Shown: positions 1 to 8,816, counted from the stretch's first letter. The stretch is DNA of 11,514 nucleotides from Pseudomonadota bacterium (GCA_023394015.1 JAEXBL010000397.1:1-11514), one strand, 5' to 3'. Translations and numbers: made by a program. Notes: generated from the sequence alone by a model not told the origin.

Positions 1-724
<724 letters not shown>

Positions 725-734
725 GATGAAACCC

Positions 735-838
735 ATGACGAATGACCGGCGCTGGCGCGCCATGACAAATGACAAAGCCCCTGTGTTGAGGGTTGTTTTT
801 GTCATTTGTCATGCGCCGCAGGCGCGGTCATTCGTCAT
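735..838. repeat. 104-nt palindromic intergenic repeat between livG and livF
   Basis: Two arms face each other. ATGACGAATGACC (735-747) is the exact reverse complement of 826-838, and CATGACAAATGACAAA (761-776) is the exact reverse complement of 798-813. Between these blocks each arm carries a GC-rich stretch (748-760 and 814-825) that is only roughly complementary and can fold on itself. The central loop is 777-797. In RNA this would form a long, bulged hairpin that ends 17 nt before the livF ATG. No T-tract follows it, so it is not a classical terminator. The blocked structure resembles REP/MITE-like dispersed elements; whether other copies exist in the genome cannot be seen here. Confidence 0.85.
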
Positions 839-855
839 CACCAAGGATGGCTGAC

Positions 856-1551
856 ATGCTGACGGTAAAGGATTTGCACGCCTACTACGGCAAGAGCCAT
901 GTGCTGCATGGCGTCGGCTTCGACGTGCGGCCGGGCGAGATCGTGGCCCTGCTGGGGCGCAACGGCTCGGGCCGCTCGACCACCGCCAAGGCCGTCATGG
1001 GCATGTTGCACTGCGAGGGCGACATCGTCTTCAAGGGCCAGGGCCTCCGCGGCCGCAAGACCTACGAGATCGCCCACCTGGGCCTGGGCTACGTGCCCGA
1101 GGCGCGCGAGGTGTTCCCCAAGCTCACTGTGCACCAGAACCTGCTGCTGGGGCAAAAGGGCGCCGGCAAGGGCAGCCGCTGGAGCTTCGACGACATGTAC
1201 GCCATGTTCCCGCGCCTGAAGGAGCGCGAGCACACCGAGGCCGGCGTGATGTCGGGCGGCGAGCAGCAGATGCTGACCCTGTGCCGCACGCTGATGGGCG
1301 ACCCCGACCTCATCATCATCGACGAGCCCACCGAAGGCCTGGCGCCGATGATCGTCGAGCTGGTGGGCCAATACCTGATCAAGCTGCGCGAGCGCGGCAT
1401 CTCGGTGCTGCTGATCGAGCAGAAGCTGACCATCGCCATGCAGATCTCCGACCGCGCGCTGGTCATGGGCCACGGCAGCATCGTCTTCGACGGCACGCCG
1501 GCCCAGCTGCGCGCCGACGCAGCCACGCGCAAGGAGTGGCTGGAGGTCTGA
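856..1551 (+). CDS. livF: ABC transporter ATP-binding protein, LivF type, with Arg in Walker A
   Basis: Second ATPase subunit of the Liv/HAAT-type importer, 231 aa, close to the usual 230-240. I chose the ATG at 856 because an AAGGA ribosome-binding site lies at 843-847 with 8 nt spacing, and because the protein then begins MLTVKDLHAYYG as LivF proteins do. An in-frame ATG at 847 is possible, but the open frame further upstream lies within the palindromic repeat. Motifs: Walker A-like GRNGSGRST (residues 34-42), signature MSGGEQQ (132-138), Walker B LIIIDEPTEGLAP (D156, E157) and the LivF-typical switch region VLLIEQK, where Gln stands at the usual H-loop His. The Walker A Lys is replaced by Arg40 (CGC, 973-975), which is unusual for an active ATPase; everything else looks intact. 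It pairs with the LivG-like subunit upstream. The substrate is not determinable from sequence. Confidence 0.93.
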   Translation: MLTVKDLHAYYGKSHVLHGVGFDVRPGEIVALLGRNGSGRSTTAKAVMGMLHCEGDIVFKGQGLRGRKTYEIAHLGLGYVPEAREVFPKLTVHQNLLLGQKGAGKGSRWSFDDMYAMFPRLKEREHTEAGVMSGGEQQMLTLCRTLMGDPDLIIIDEPTEGLAPMIVELVGQYLIKLRERGISVLLIEQKLTIAMQISDRALVMGHGSIVFDGTPAQLRADAATRKEWLEV

Positions 1552-1558
1552 GTCGAAC

Positions 1559-1580
1559 GCCGGCGCGCACCGCCGCCGGC
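1559..1580 (+). terminator. GC hairpin after livF, weak terminator candidate
   Basis: GCCGGCG (1559-1565) pairs with CGCCGGC (1574-1580) across an 8-nt loop, beginning 7 nt after the livF stop codon. The sequence that follows is not T-rich, so this is not a convincing intrinsic terminator. It may only stabilise the 3' end of the transporter mRNA. Confidence 0.25.
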
Positions 1581-1600
1581 TTCGGGCTGCTTTCAAATCG

Positions 1601-1634
1601 ATAGCTGTCAGCGCTTGTCAATCAAGCGCTGGCG
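1601..1634. repeat. Short hairpin repeat of the GATAGCTG...CAGCGCTTG kind
   Basis: CAGCGCTTG (1609-1617) and CAAGCGCTG (1623-1631) form a perfect 9-bp stem with a 5-nt loop, extendable with G-U pairs on both sides. The preceding AAATCGATAGCTGT stretch together with this stem matches my recollection of a repeat scattered through intergenic regions of Comamonadaceae genomes. That identification is from memory, not from a search. No T-tract follows, so a terminator role is not evident. Confidence 0.6.
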
Positions 1635-1671
1635 GATGATGTTTGTTGAGGCAATGCGCCGCCGCGCCGCG

Positions 1672-1693
1672 TCTTGTCCCAGCGGCGACAAGA
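1672..1693. promoter_or_regulatory. Inverted repeat upstream of the candidate promoter, possible operator
   Basis: TCTTGTC (1672-1678) and GACAAGA (1687-1693) form a perfect 7-bp dyad separated by 8 nt, with centres about 15 bp apart. It ends 5 nt before the candidate -35 box of the beta-oxidation promoter, a plausible position for a transcription factor. The regulator is unknown, and a 7-bp dyad can occur by chance. Confidence 0.25.
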
Positions 1694-1697
1694 TCGT

Positions 1698-1727
1698 TTG
1701 CAGCAAGCCCCCGTGATCTTCCAAAAT
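1698..1727 (+). promoter_or_regulatory. Candidate sigma70 promoter for the beta-oxidation genes
   Basis: TTGCAG (1698-1703) and CAAAAT (1722-1727) could serve as -35 and -10 boxes with an 18-bp spacer. Matches to consensus are 3/6 and 4/6, so this is tentative. The short A-rich patch stands out in a GC-rich gap, and the position would give a 5' leader of about 65 nt before the hydratase/dehydrogenase gene. Confidence 0.35.
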
Positions 1728-1747
1728 GCACGGGTTCGTTTTTTTCG

Positions 1748-1772
1748 GGCGCGGATCGAGCCGATCCGCGCC
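1748..1772 (+). promoter_or_regulatory. Perfect 11-bp hairpin in the leader of the hydratase/dehydrogenase gene
   Basis: GGCGCGGATCG (1748-1758) and CGATCCGCGCC (1762-1772) are exact reverse complements with a 3-nt loop (AGC). A T-run (up to 1745) lies before the stem, not after it, and the opposite strand gives A residues after the stem, so it is not an intrinsic terminator in either direction. The structure ends 11 nt before the AGGAG ribosome-binding site at 1784-1788. It could be an mRNA-stabilising or translation-modulating hairpin, or a DNA operator. Confidence 0.5.
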
Positions 1773-1797
1773 GCACCACCAGCAGGAGCCATTGCCC

Positions 1798-3909
<2,112 letters not shown>

Positions 3910-3941
3910 TGCGGGCGGCAGCGATCGCGCAACGCCCCAAG

Positions 3942-4033
3942 TACGCGAAGAACGCAAAGGGTTCGCGAAGGACGCGAAAACCCATTGGCTGTTTCTTTCG
4001 CGTCCTTCGCGCCATCTTCGCGCCCTTCGCGTC
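3942..4033. repeat. GACGCGAAG-type inverted repeat, copy 1
   Basis: The left arm (3942-3979) and right arm (3996-4033) are reverse complements at 30 of 38 positions. The inner 16 bp, CGCGAAGGACGCGAAA (3964-3979) with 3996-4011, are perfect, and the loop is 16 nt. The arms are built from repeated 9-nt units like GACGCGAAG. The left arm matches the left arm of the second element (5377-5414) at 34 of 38 positions, so the two share an origin. It occupies the gap between the hydratase/dehydrogenase and thiolase genes and has no T-tract typical of a terminator. Confidence 0.85.
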
Positions 4034-4125
4034 CGGCTGTTTGGTTTGCATGGGGTCGGACCGGAAAGATCGTCTCCAAAGCACACACATCAAGCGCAAC
4101 AAGCTATTAATTCAGGAGTAATGCT

Positions 4126-5301
4126 ATGACATCCGCCGTGATCGTTTCCACCGCCCGCACGCCGCTCGCCAAGAGCTGGAGGGGCTCCTTCAACATGACC
4201 CATGGCGCCACCCTGGGCGGCCATGCGGTGCAGCACGCCATCGCGCGCGCCGGCATCGAGGCCGCCGCCGTTGACGACGTCATCATGGGCTGCGCCAACC
4301 CCGAGGGCGCCACCGGCGCCAACATCGGCCGCCAGATCGCGCTGATGGCCGGCTGCCCGGTCACCACCTCGGGCATGACGGTGAACCGCTTCTGCTCGTC
4401 GGGCCTGCAAACCATCGCCCTGGCGGCGCAGCGCATCATTGCCGGCGAGGCCGAGGTGTTCGTCGCCGGCGGCGTGGAGAGCATCTCCTGCGTGCAGCAG
4501 GAGATGAACCTGCACATGATGAAAGACCCGGCGTTGGAGGCCAAGGTGCCCGCCATCTACTGGAGCATGCTGCAGACCGCCGAGCAGGTAGCCCAGCGCT
4601 ACAACATCGGCCGCGACGCCATGGACGAGTACGGCGCCGCCAGCCAGCAAAAGGCCTGCGCCGCGCAGGCCGCCGGCAAGTTCGACGACGAGATCGCCCC
4701 CATCACCGTCACCGCCGGCGTGGCCGACCCGGTCATGGGCCTGCGCACCAGGGAAGTCACCGTCAGCAAGGACGAGGGCACGCGCGAAGGCACGACCAAG
4801 GAAGGCATCAGCGGCATCAAGCCGGCCCTGCCGGGCGGCCTGATCGCCGCCGGCAACGCCAGCCAGTTCAGCGACGGCGCCGGCGCCTGCGTGGTGGTCA
4901 GCGAGGAGTACGCCAGCAAGCACAACCTCAAGCCGATCGGCCGCTTCCTCGGCTTTGCCGTGGCCGGCTGCGAGCCCGACGAAAAGGGCATCGGCCCGGT
5001 GTTCGCCGTGCCCAAGGTGCTGAAGAAACTGGGCCTGACGGTGCAGGACATCGACCTGTGGGAGCTGAACGAGGCCTTTGCCGTGCAGGTGATCTACTGC
5101 CGCGACAAACTGGGCATCCCGGCCGACAGGCTGAACGTGAACGGTGGCGCCATCGCCCTGGGCCACCCCTACGGCGTCAGCGGCCAGCGCCTGACGGGCC
5201 ACGCCCTCATTGAGGGCAAGCGCCGCGGCGCCAAGCGCGTCTGCGTGACCATGTGCATCGGCGGCGGCATGGGCGCGGCCGGCGTTTTCGAAGTGCTGTG
5301 A
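4126..5301 (+). CDS. Acetyl-CoA C-acyltransferase (thiolase)
   Basis: Cleaves 3-ketoacyl-CoA with CoA to acetyl-CoA and a shortened acyl-CoA, the last beta-oxidation step; the reverse acetoacetyl-CoA synthesis is also possible. The 391-aa length is standard for the thiolase family. The acylated nucleophile is C90 in NRFCSSGLQ. The second active-site region [12 protein letters not shown] contains H347, and the C-terminal CIGGGMG contains the proton-shuttling C377. NEAFA also lies in its expected place. The ATG at 4126 is backed by AGGAG at 4114-4118 with 7 nt spacing; an overlapping ATG at 4121 is out of frame and meets a stop at once. Its position behind the FadB-like gene suggests a FadA-like degradative role rather than a dedicated PhaA/AtoB biosynthetic thiolase. 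Sequence alone does not settle chain-length preference. A terminator lies about 170 nt downstream inside a repeat. Confidence 0.95.
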   Translation: MTSAVIVSTARTPLAKSWRGSFNMTHGATLGGHAVQHAIARAGIEAAAVDDVIMGCANPEGATGANIGRQIALMAGCPVTTSGMTVNRFCSSGLQTIALAAQRIIAGEAEVFVAGGVESISCVQQEMNLHMMKDPALEAKVPAIYWSMLQTAEQVAQRYNIGRDAMDEYGAASQQKACAAQAAGKFDDEIAPITVTAGVADPVMGLRTREVTVSKDEGTREGTTKEGISGIKPALPGGLIAAGNASQFSDGAGACVVVSEEYASKHNLKPIGRFLGFAVAGCEPDEKGIGPVFAVPKVLKKLGLTVQDIDLWELNEAFAVQVIYCRDKLGIPADRLNVNGGAIALGHPYGVSGQRLTGHALIEGKRRGAKRVCVTMCIGGGMGAAGVFEVL

Positions 5302-5312
5302 TGCCCACGGGT

Positions 5313-5338
5313 GGCGGGTTGATGCCGAATCGCCCGCC
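5313..5338 (+). other. Short hairpin downstream of the thiolase gene
   Basis: GGCGGG (5313-5318) can pair with CCCGCC (5333-5338), with one G-U and one G-C pair extending the base, around a 14-nt loop. A T-rich stretch (5348-5352) follows only after about 9 nt, so it is at best a weak or processed 3' end. Confidence 0.2.
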
Positions 5339-5370
5339 GCTCATTGCTTTTTGGTCGGACGGCTTCAGAA

Positions 5371-5545
5371 CAGCCGGACGCAAAGGACGCAAAGGATTCG
5401 CGAAGGACGCGAAAGAAGCCCAAACCTTGGTCTAGTCTGGATCGAAACCTTGTGCAGTACGGGCGCGGAGTTCCTGTGCCATGCGTGACGCACAGGAAGT
5501 TTTTTGCGTCCTTCGCGAATCCTTTGCGTCCTTTGCGTCCGGCTG
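5371..5545. repeat. Perfect 40-bp inverted repeat enclosing a terminator (GACGCGAAG-type, copy 2)
   Basis: Bases 5371-5410 are the exact reverse complement of 5506-5545. The arm carries tandem GGACGCAAA units followed by GGATTCGCGAAGGACGC. The 95-nt interior (5411-5505) contains a separate stem-loop with a T-tract. The left arm is related to copy 1 at 3942-3979. Terminal inverted repeats, small size, an intergenic location and no coding capacity resemble a MITE or REP-like element, but I see no clear target-site duplication. The right arm ends 34 nt before the acyl-CoA dehydrogenase start codon. Confidence 0.88.
5471..5505 (+). terminator. Intrinsic (Rho-independent) terminator inside the repeat
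   Basis: TTCCTGTGC (5471-5479) and GCACAGGAA (5490-5498) form a perfect 9-bp stem with a 10-nt loop, followed by G and then six T residues (5500-5505). This is the best terminator in the window on the + strand. It would end thiolase transcription, meaning the acyl-CoA dehydrogenase needs its own promoter or readthrough. A caveat is that the nascent 40-nt arm upstream could compete for folding only after the second arm is made, which is past this point. Confidence 0.7.
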
Positions 5546-5579
5546 TCCGGTTTTCAGGCCTTTCTTTTTCCCATAGATC

Positions 5580-7409
5580 ATGAACCTGCGCGACACGCTC
5601 GATTTTCTGCTCCACGACTGGCTCCAGGCCGAATCGCTGACCCAGCGCCCGCGCTTTGCCGAGCATTCGCGCGAAACCTTCGACGCGGTGCTGGACACTT
5701 GCGAGCGCATCGCGCGTGAGAAGTACGCACCCTTCAACCGCCTGGTCGACACCGAAGAGCCGCGCACCGAAGCGCAGCCCGACGGCAGCCTGCGCGTGGT
5801 GCTGCCGCAGGCCACCTACGACGCCCGCGCCGCCTACGCCGAGTCCGGCATGCTGGCCGCCGCCCAGGACGCCGAGCACGGCGGCATGCAACTGCCGTAC
5901 CTGGTCGAGGCGGCGGCCAACGCCTTCTTCGGCAAGGCCTCGGTCAGCATCGGCGCCAACCTGCTCACCGTGGGCAACGCCAACCTGCTGATGGTGCATG
6001 GCACCGAACTGCAAAAGCAGGTGTTCGCCGCCAACGAATTCAACGGCCGCTGGACCGGCACCATGTGCCTGTCCGAGCCGCAGGCCGGCTCCTCGCTGTC
6101 CGACATCGCCACCCGCGCCGTGCTGGAAGACCAGAACGACCCACTGGGCCCGCGCTACCGCCTCAAGGGCAACAAGATGTGGATCTCGGGCGGCGACCAC
6201 GAACTGACCGAGAACATCGTGCACCTGGTGCTGGCCAAGATTCCCGGCCCGGACGGCAAGCTGATTCCGGGCGTGAAGGGCATCTCGCTGTTCATCGTGC
6301 CGAAGCAGTTGGTGGACAGCGAGGGCCAGCTCACCGGCGTGCGCAACGACGTGGCGCTGGCGGGCCTGAACCACAAGCTGGGCTGGCGCGGCACCACCAA
6401 CACGTTGCTGAACTTCGGCGAAGGGCAGTTCCCGGTGGGTGGTGAAGCCGGTGCCGTGGGCTACCTGGTGGGCAATCCGCACGAAGGCCTGCGCTGCATG
6501 TTCCACATGATGAACGAGGCGCGCATCGCCATCGGCATGGCCGCCACCATGCTGGGCCTGGCGGGCTACGAGGCCTCGCTGGACTACGCCAAGACGCGCA
6601 CGCAAGGCCGCCCGGTGGGCGCGGCCGGCAAGGACGCGTCGCAGCCGCCGGTGCGCCTGATCGAGCACGCCGACATCCGGCGCATGCTGCTGGCGCAGAA
6701 AGCCTATTGCGAGGGCGCGCTGGCGCTGCTGATGTACTGCGCCAAGCTGGTCGACGAGCAGCACACCGGCGACGCCGCCCAGGCCGACGAGGCCCGCCTG
6801 CTGCTGGAGGTGCTGACGCCGATCGCCAAGAGCTGGCCGAGCGAGAACTGCCTGGAGGCCAATTCGCTGGCCATCCAGATCCACGGCGGCTACGGCTACA
6901 CGCGCGACTTCCCGGTCGAACAGTACTGGCGCGACAACCGCCTGAACATGATCCACGAAGGCACGCACGGCATCCAGGCCATGGACCTGCTGGGCCGCAA
7001 GGGGCTGATGGAGCAGGGCCGGGGCCGGCAGCTGCTGGCCGCGCGCATCAAGGCCAGCATCGAGCAGGTGCAGCGGCAGCCCGCCCTGTCCGAGCATGCC
7101 AACGCCCTGGCGCAGGCGCTGGCGCACGTCGGCGCCGCCACCCAGAAAGCCTGGGCCACCGGCAACCCCACCGAGGCGCTGGCCAACGCCGTGCCCTACA
7201 TGCAGGCCTTCGGCCACGTCGTCATCGCCTGGATCTGGCTGGAGCTGTCGCGGGCGGCAGCCGCTTCCAAGAACGAAGCGTACCGCGCCGGCGTGGCCGG
7301 CGCCACGGCCTATTTTTATCGTTACGAACTGCCCAAGATCGTCGCCTGGCTGCGCGTGGTGGAAAGCCGCGACATGACCTGCGCCGAGATTCCTGAGGCT
7401 GCATTCTGA
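5580..7409 (+). CDS. Acyl-CoA dehydrogenase with extended C-terminal domain (DmdC/FadE-like)
   Basis: FAD enzyme that introduces the 2,3-double bond into acyl-CoA, the first step of beta-oxidation, passing electrons to ETF. At 609 aa it belongs to the long group with an extra C-terminal domain (3-methylmercaptopropionyl-CoA dehydrogenase-like), not the 380-aa type. Visible in order: a helical N-terminal part; FAD/substrate motif WTGTMCLSEPQAGSSLSD; KMWISGG; NHKLGWRGTTN; the helical domain with MMNEARIAIGMAA; IQIHGGYGYTRDFPVEQYWRDNR; and IHEGTHGIQAMDLLGRK, in which E460 aligns with the catalytic base of the family. The remaining roughly 130 residues form the extra helical C-terminal domain. 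The ATG at 5580 gives the family-typical N-terminus, but no clear Shine-Dalgarno precedes it; the leader is the end of the inverted repeat plus a pyrimidine-rich stretch. True substrate chain length is not readable from sequence. Confidence 0.94.
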   Translation: MNLRDTLDFLLHDWLQAESLTQRPRFAEHSRETFDAVLDTCERIAREKYAPFNRLVDTEEPRTEAQPDGSLRVVLPQATYDARAAYAESGMLAAAQDAEHGGMQLPYLVEAAANAFFGKASVSIGANLLTVGNANLLMVHGTELQKQVFAANEFNGRWTGTMCLSEPQAGSSLSDIATRAVLEDQNDPLGPRYRLKGNKMWISGGDHELTENIVHLVLAKIPGPDGKLIPGVKGISLFIVPKQLVDSEGQLTGVRNDVALAGLNHKLGWRGTTNTLLNFGEGQFPVGGEAGAVGYLVGNPHEGLRCMFHMMNEARIAIGMAATMLGLAGYEASLDYAKTRTQGRPVGAAGKDASQPPVRLIEHADIRRMLLAQKAYCEGALALLMYCAKLVDEQHTGDAAQADEARLLLEVLTPIAKSWPSENCLEANSLAIQIHGGYGYTRDFPVEQYWRDNRLNMIHEGTHGIQAMDLLGRKGLMEQGRGRQLLAARIKASIEQVQRQPALSEHANALAQALAHVGAATQKAWATGNPTEALANAVPYMQAFGHVVIAWIWLELSRAAAASKNEAYRAGVAGATAYFYRYELPKIVAWLRVVESRDMTCAEIPEAAF

Positions 7410-7456
7410 GAAGAGGTCCAGCGTTCAGCGCGAACCCCGAAAGCATCAACGCACCT

Positions 7457-7493
7457 TCCCCACGCTCAACCCTCAACGCCCAACGCTCAACCC
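7457..7493. repeat. Short direct repeats of the CAACGCTCAACC kind
   Basis: The 90-nt gap before the SDR gene holds ACGCTCAACCC twice (7462-7472 and 7483-7493), with CTCAACGCCCAACG between, so the stretch is a degenerate array of CAACGC/CTCAAC units. Very low G content on the + strand contrasts with the coding DNA. The repeat runs almost to the SDR start codon, leaving no good Shine-Dalgarno sequence. Confidence 0.55.
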
Positions 7494-7498
7494 AAGAA

Positions 7499-8290
7499 AT
7501 GACCCGCACCATCCAACAACTGTTCGACCTCAAGGGCAAGACCGCCCTCGTCACCGGCGGCTCGCGCGGCCTGGGGCTGCAAATGGCCCACGCGCTGGGC
7601 GAGGCCGGCGCGCGCATCATGCTCAGCTCGCGCAAGGCGGCCGACCTGGAGGAATCCGTGGCCGAGCTGCAGGCGGCCGGCATCGACGCGCGCTGGATCG
7701 CCGCCGACTGCGCCGTCGAGGCCGACATCCACCGCCTGGCCGACGAGACGCTGGAGCGCATGGGCGATATCGACATCCTGGTCAACAACGCCGGTGCCGC
7801 CTGGGGCGCCCCGGCCGAAGACCATCCGCTGGAAGCCTGGGACAAAGTAATGAACCTGAACGTGCGCGGCTATTTCCTGCTCAGCCAGCGCGTGGCCAAG
7901 AAGAGCATGATCGAGCGCCGCCAAGGCCGCATCATCAACATTGCCAGCATCGCCGGCTTAGGGGGCAACCCGCCGGAGATGCAGACCATCGCCTACAACA
8001 CCAGCAAGGGCGCGGTGATCAACTTTACCCGCGCGCTGGCTGCCGAATGGGGCCGCTACGGCATCAACGTGAACGCCATCTGCCCCGGCTTCTTCCCCAG
8101 CAAGATGACGCGCGGCACGCTGGAGAACCTGGGCGTGGACAAGCTGATCGCCAACGCGCCCCTGCGCCGGCTGGGCGACGACGAGGACCTGAAGGGCATC
8201 ACCCTGCTGTACGCCAGCGACGCCGGCAAGCACATCACCGGCCAGTGGCTGGCCGTGGACGGCGGCGTGAGCGTGGTGACGGGGGGCTGA
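7499..8290 (+). CDS. SDR family NAD(P)-dependent oxidoreductase
   Basis: Classical short-chain dehydrogenase/reductase of 263 aa that interconverts a hydroxyl and a keto group, probably on an acyl-CoA or related intermediate given the neighbours. Motifs: cofactor-binding TGGSRGLG (19-26), D70 in the AADC segment, NNAGA (96-100), N121 in NLNVRG, and the catalytic S150, Y166 and K170 in the YNTSK segment. The gap between Ser and Tyr is a few residues longer than in the textbook family (GLGGNPPEMQTIA insert), as in a recognisable subgroup resembling gluconate 5-dehydrogenase-like SDRs. The C-terminal ITGQWLAVDGGVSVV is standard. The ATG at 7499 fits the usual N-terminus but has only a poor ribosome-binding site. 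The thioesterase follows after 2 nt, so the two are almost surely cotranscribed and translationally coupled. Exact substrate is unknown. Confidence 0.92.
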   Translation: MTRTIQQLFDLKGKTALVTGGSRGLGLQMAHALGEAGARIMLSSRKAADLEESVAELQAAGIDARWIAADCAVEADIHRLADETLERMGDIDILVNNAGAAWGAPAEDHPLEAWDKVMNLNVRGYFLLSQRVAKKSMIERRQGRIINIASIAGLGGNPPEMQTIAYNTSKGAVINFTRALAAEWGRYGINVNAICPGFFPSKMTRGTLENLGVDKLIANAPLRRLGDDEDLKGITLLYASDAGKHITGQWLAVDGGVSVVTGG

Positions 8291-8292
8291 AC

Positions 8293-8733
8293 GTGAGCCT
8301 CGACTTCGGCGTCGTCATTCCCTTCGTCGATCACCTCGGCTTCACGCTGGAGAAGTTCGAAGGCGGTGAATCCACGCTGCACTTCGCGCCGCGGCCGGAG
8401 CACTGCAACTCCTTCGGCGTGACGCACGGCGGCGCGGTGATGACCTTCCTCGACGTCATCATGGCCACGGCCGCGCGCAGCGTGCAGCCCGACATGGGCA
8501 TCATCACCATCGAGATGAAGACCAGCTTCATGCGGCCGGCGCCGGCGTCCAAGACGGGCGAGCCGCTGGTGGGCCGGGGCCGGCTGCTGCACCGCACGCG
8601 CGCCACGGCCTTCGTCGAGGGCTCGATCTTCGACGCCGCCGGCCAGTTGTGCGCGCATTCCACCGGTACCTTCAAGTACGTGCCGCGCGCCGAGCGGCCC
8701 GACCACACGCCGGGCCCGCTGCCCACCGACTGA
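8293..8733 (+). CDS. PaaI-family thioesterase (hotdog fold)
   Basis: Small hotdog-fold acyl-CoA thioesterase, 146 aa, a normal length. It would hydrolyse an acyl- or aryl-CoA to the free acid and CoA, releasing trapped or dead-end CoA esters beside the beta-oxidation enzymes. The family core FGVTHGGAVMTFLD is at 41-54. H45-G46-G47 sits at the start of the long central helix and D54 is a likely catalytic acid. The strand MKTSFMRPA is also typical. I place the start at GTG 8293, 2 nt after the SDR stop codon and behind a G-run (8281-8286) that can act as ribosome-binding site. The frame is open further upstream, but that part overlaps the SDR gene and encodes nothing family-like. Substrate specificity cannot be read from sequence. 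Confidence 0.9.
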   Translation: MSLDFGVVIPFVDHLGFTLEKFEGGESTLHFAPRPEHCNSFGVTHGGAVMTFLDVIMATAARSVQPDMGIITIEMKTSFMRPAPASKTGEPLVGRGRLLHRTRATAFVEGSIFDAAGQLCAHSTGTFKYVPRAERPDHTPGPLPTD

Positions 8734-8816
8734 TTTTTTTGAACCCATCCAGGCTCGGCGCTTGCCTGAAAAGCGCGAACCGCTCTTTGATTCACAGCCA
8801 TTTGCAGGAGAACCCC

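Noticed and set aside
793..855. Upstream in-frame start for the LivF-like gene
   Set aside because: The extra residues are encoded by the right arm of the palindromic repeat, and the ribosome-binding site at 843-847 fits the ATG at 856.
1738..1772. Hairpin with T-run as an intrinsic terminator
   Set aside because: The T-run precedes the stem on the + strand and becomes an A-run after the stem on the - strand, so neither orientation works.
4121..4129. ATGCTATGA mini-ORF overlapping the thiolase start as a regulatory leader peptide
   Set aside because: It is two codons long, shares the thiolase ribosome-binding site with a poorer spacing, and has no sign of function.
3942..5545. CRISPR-like array from the repeated GACGCGAAG units
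   Set aside because: The units are contiguous 9-mers in palindromic arms, without spacers of uniform length and without cas genes.
5169..7217. Antisense open frame of 682 codons opposite the acyl-CoA dehydrogenase gene
   Set aside because: Same GC-driven artefact: it spans the repeat and the end of the thiolase gene, and its translation is low-complexity without motifs.
8712..8740. T7 run after the thioesterase stop as a terminator
   Set aside because: The only nearby stem is 4 bp (GGGC/GCCC) and ends 9 nt before the T residues, too weak to call.
8758..8776. Small hairpin GCGCTT/AAGCGC before the MDR gene
   Set aside because: A 6-bp stem without a T-tract or conserved context is expected by chance in GC-rich DNA.
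8649..8816. Upstream in-frame start for the MDR oxidoreductase
   Set aside because: It overlaps the thioesterase gene and adds a non-family-like extension; the ATG at 8817 has a clear AGGAG.
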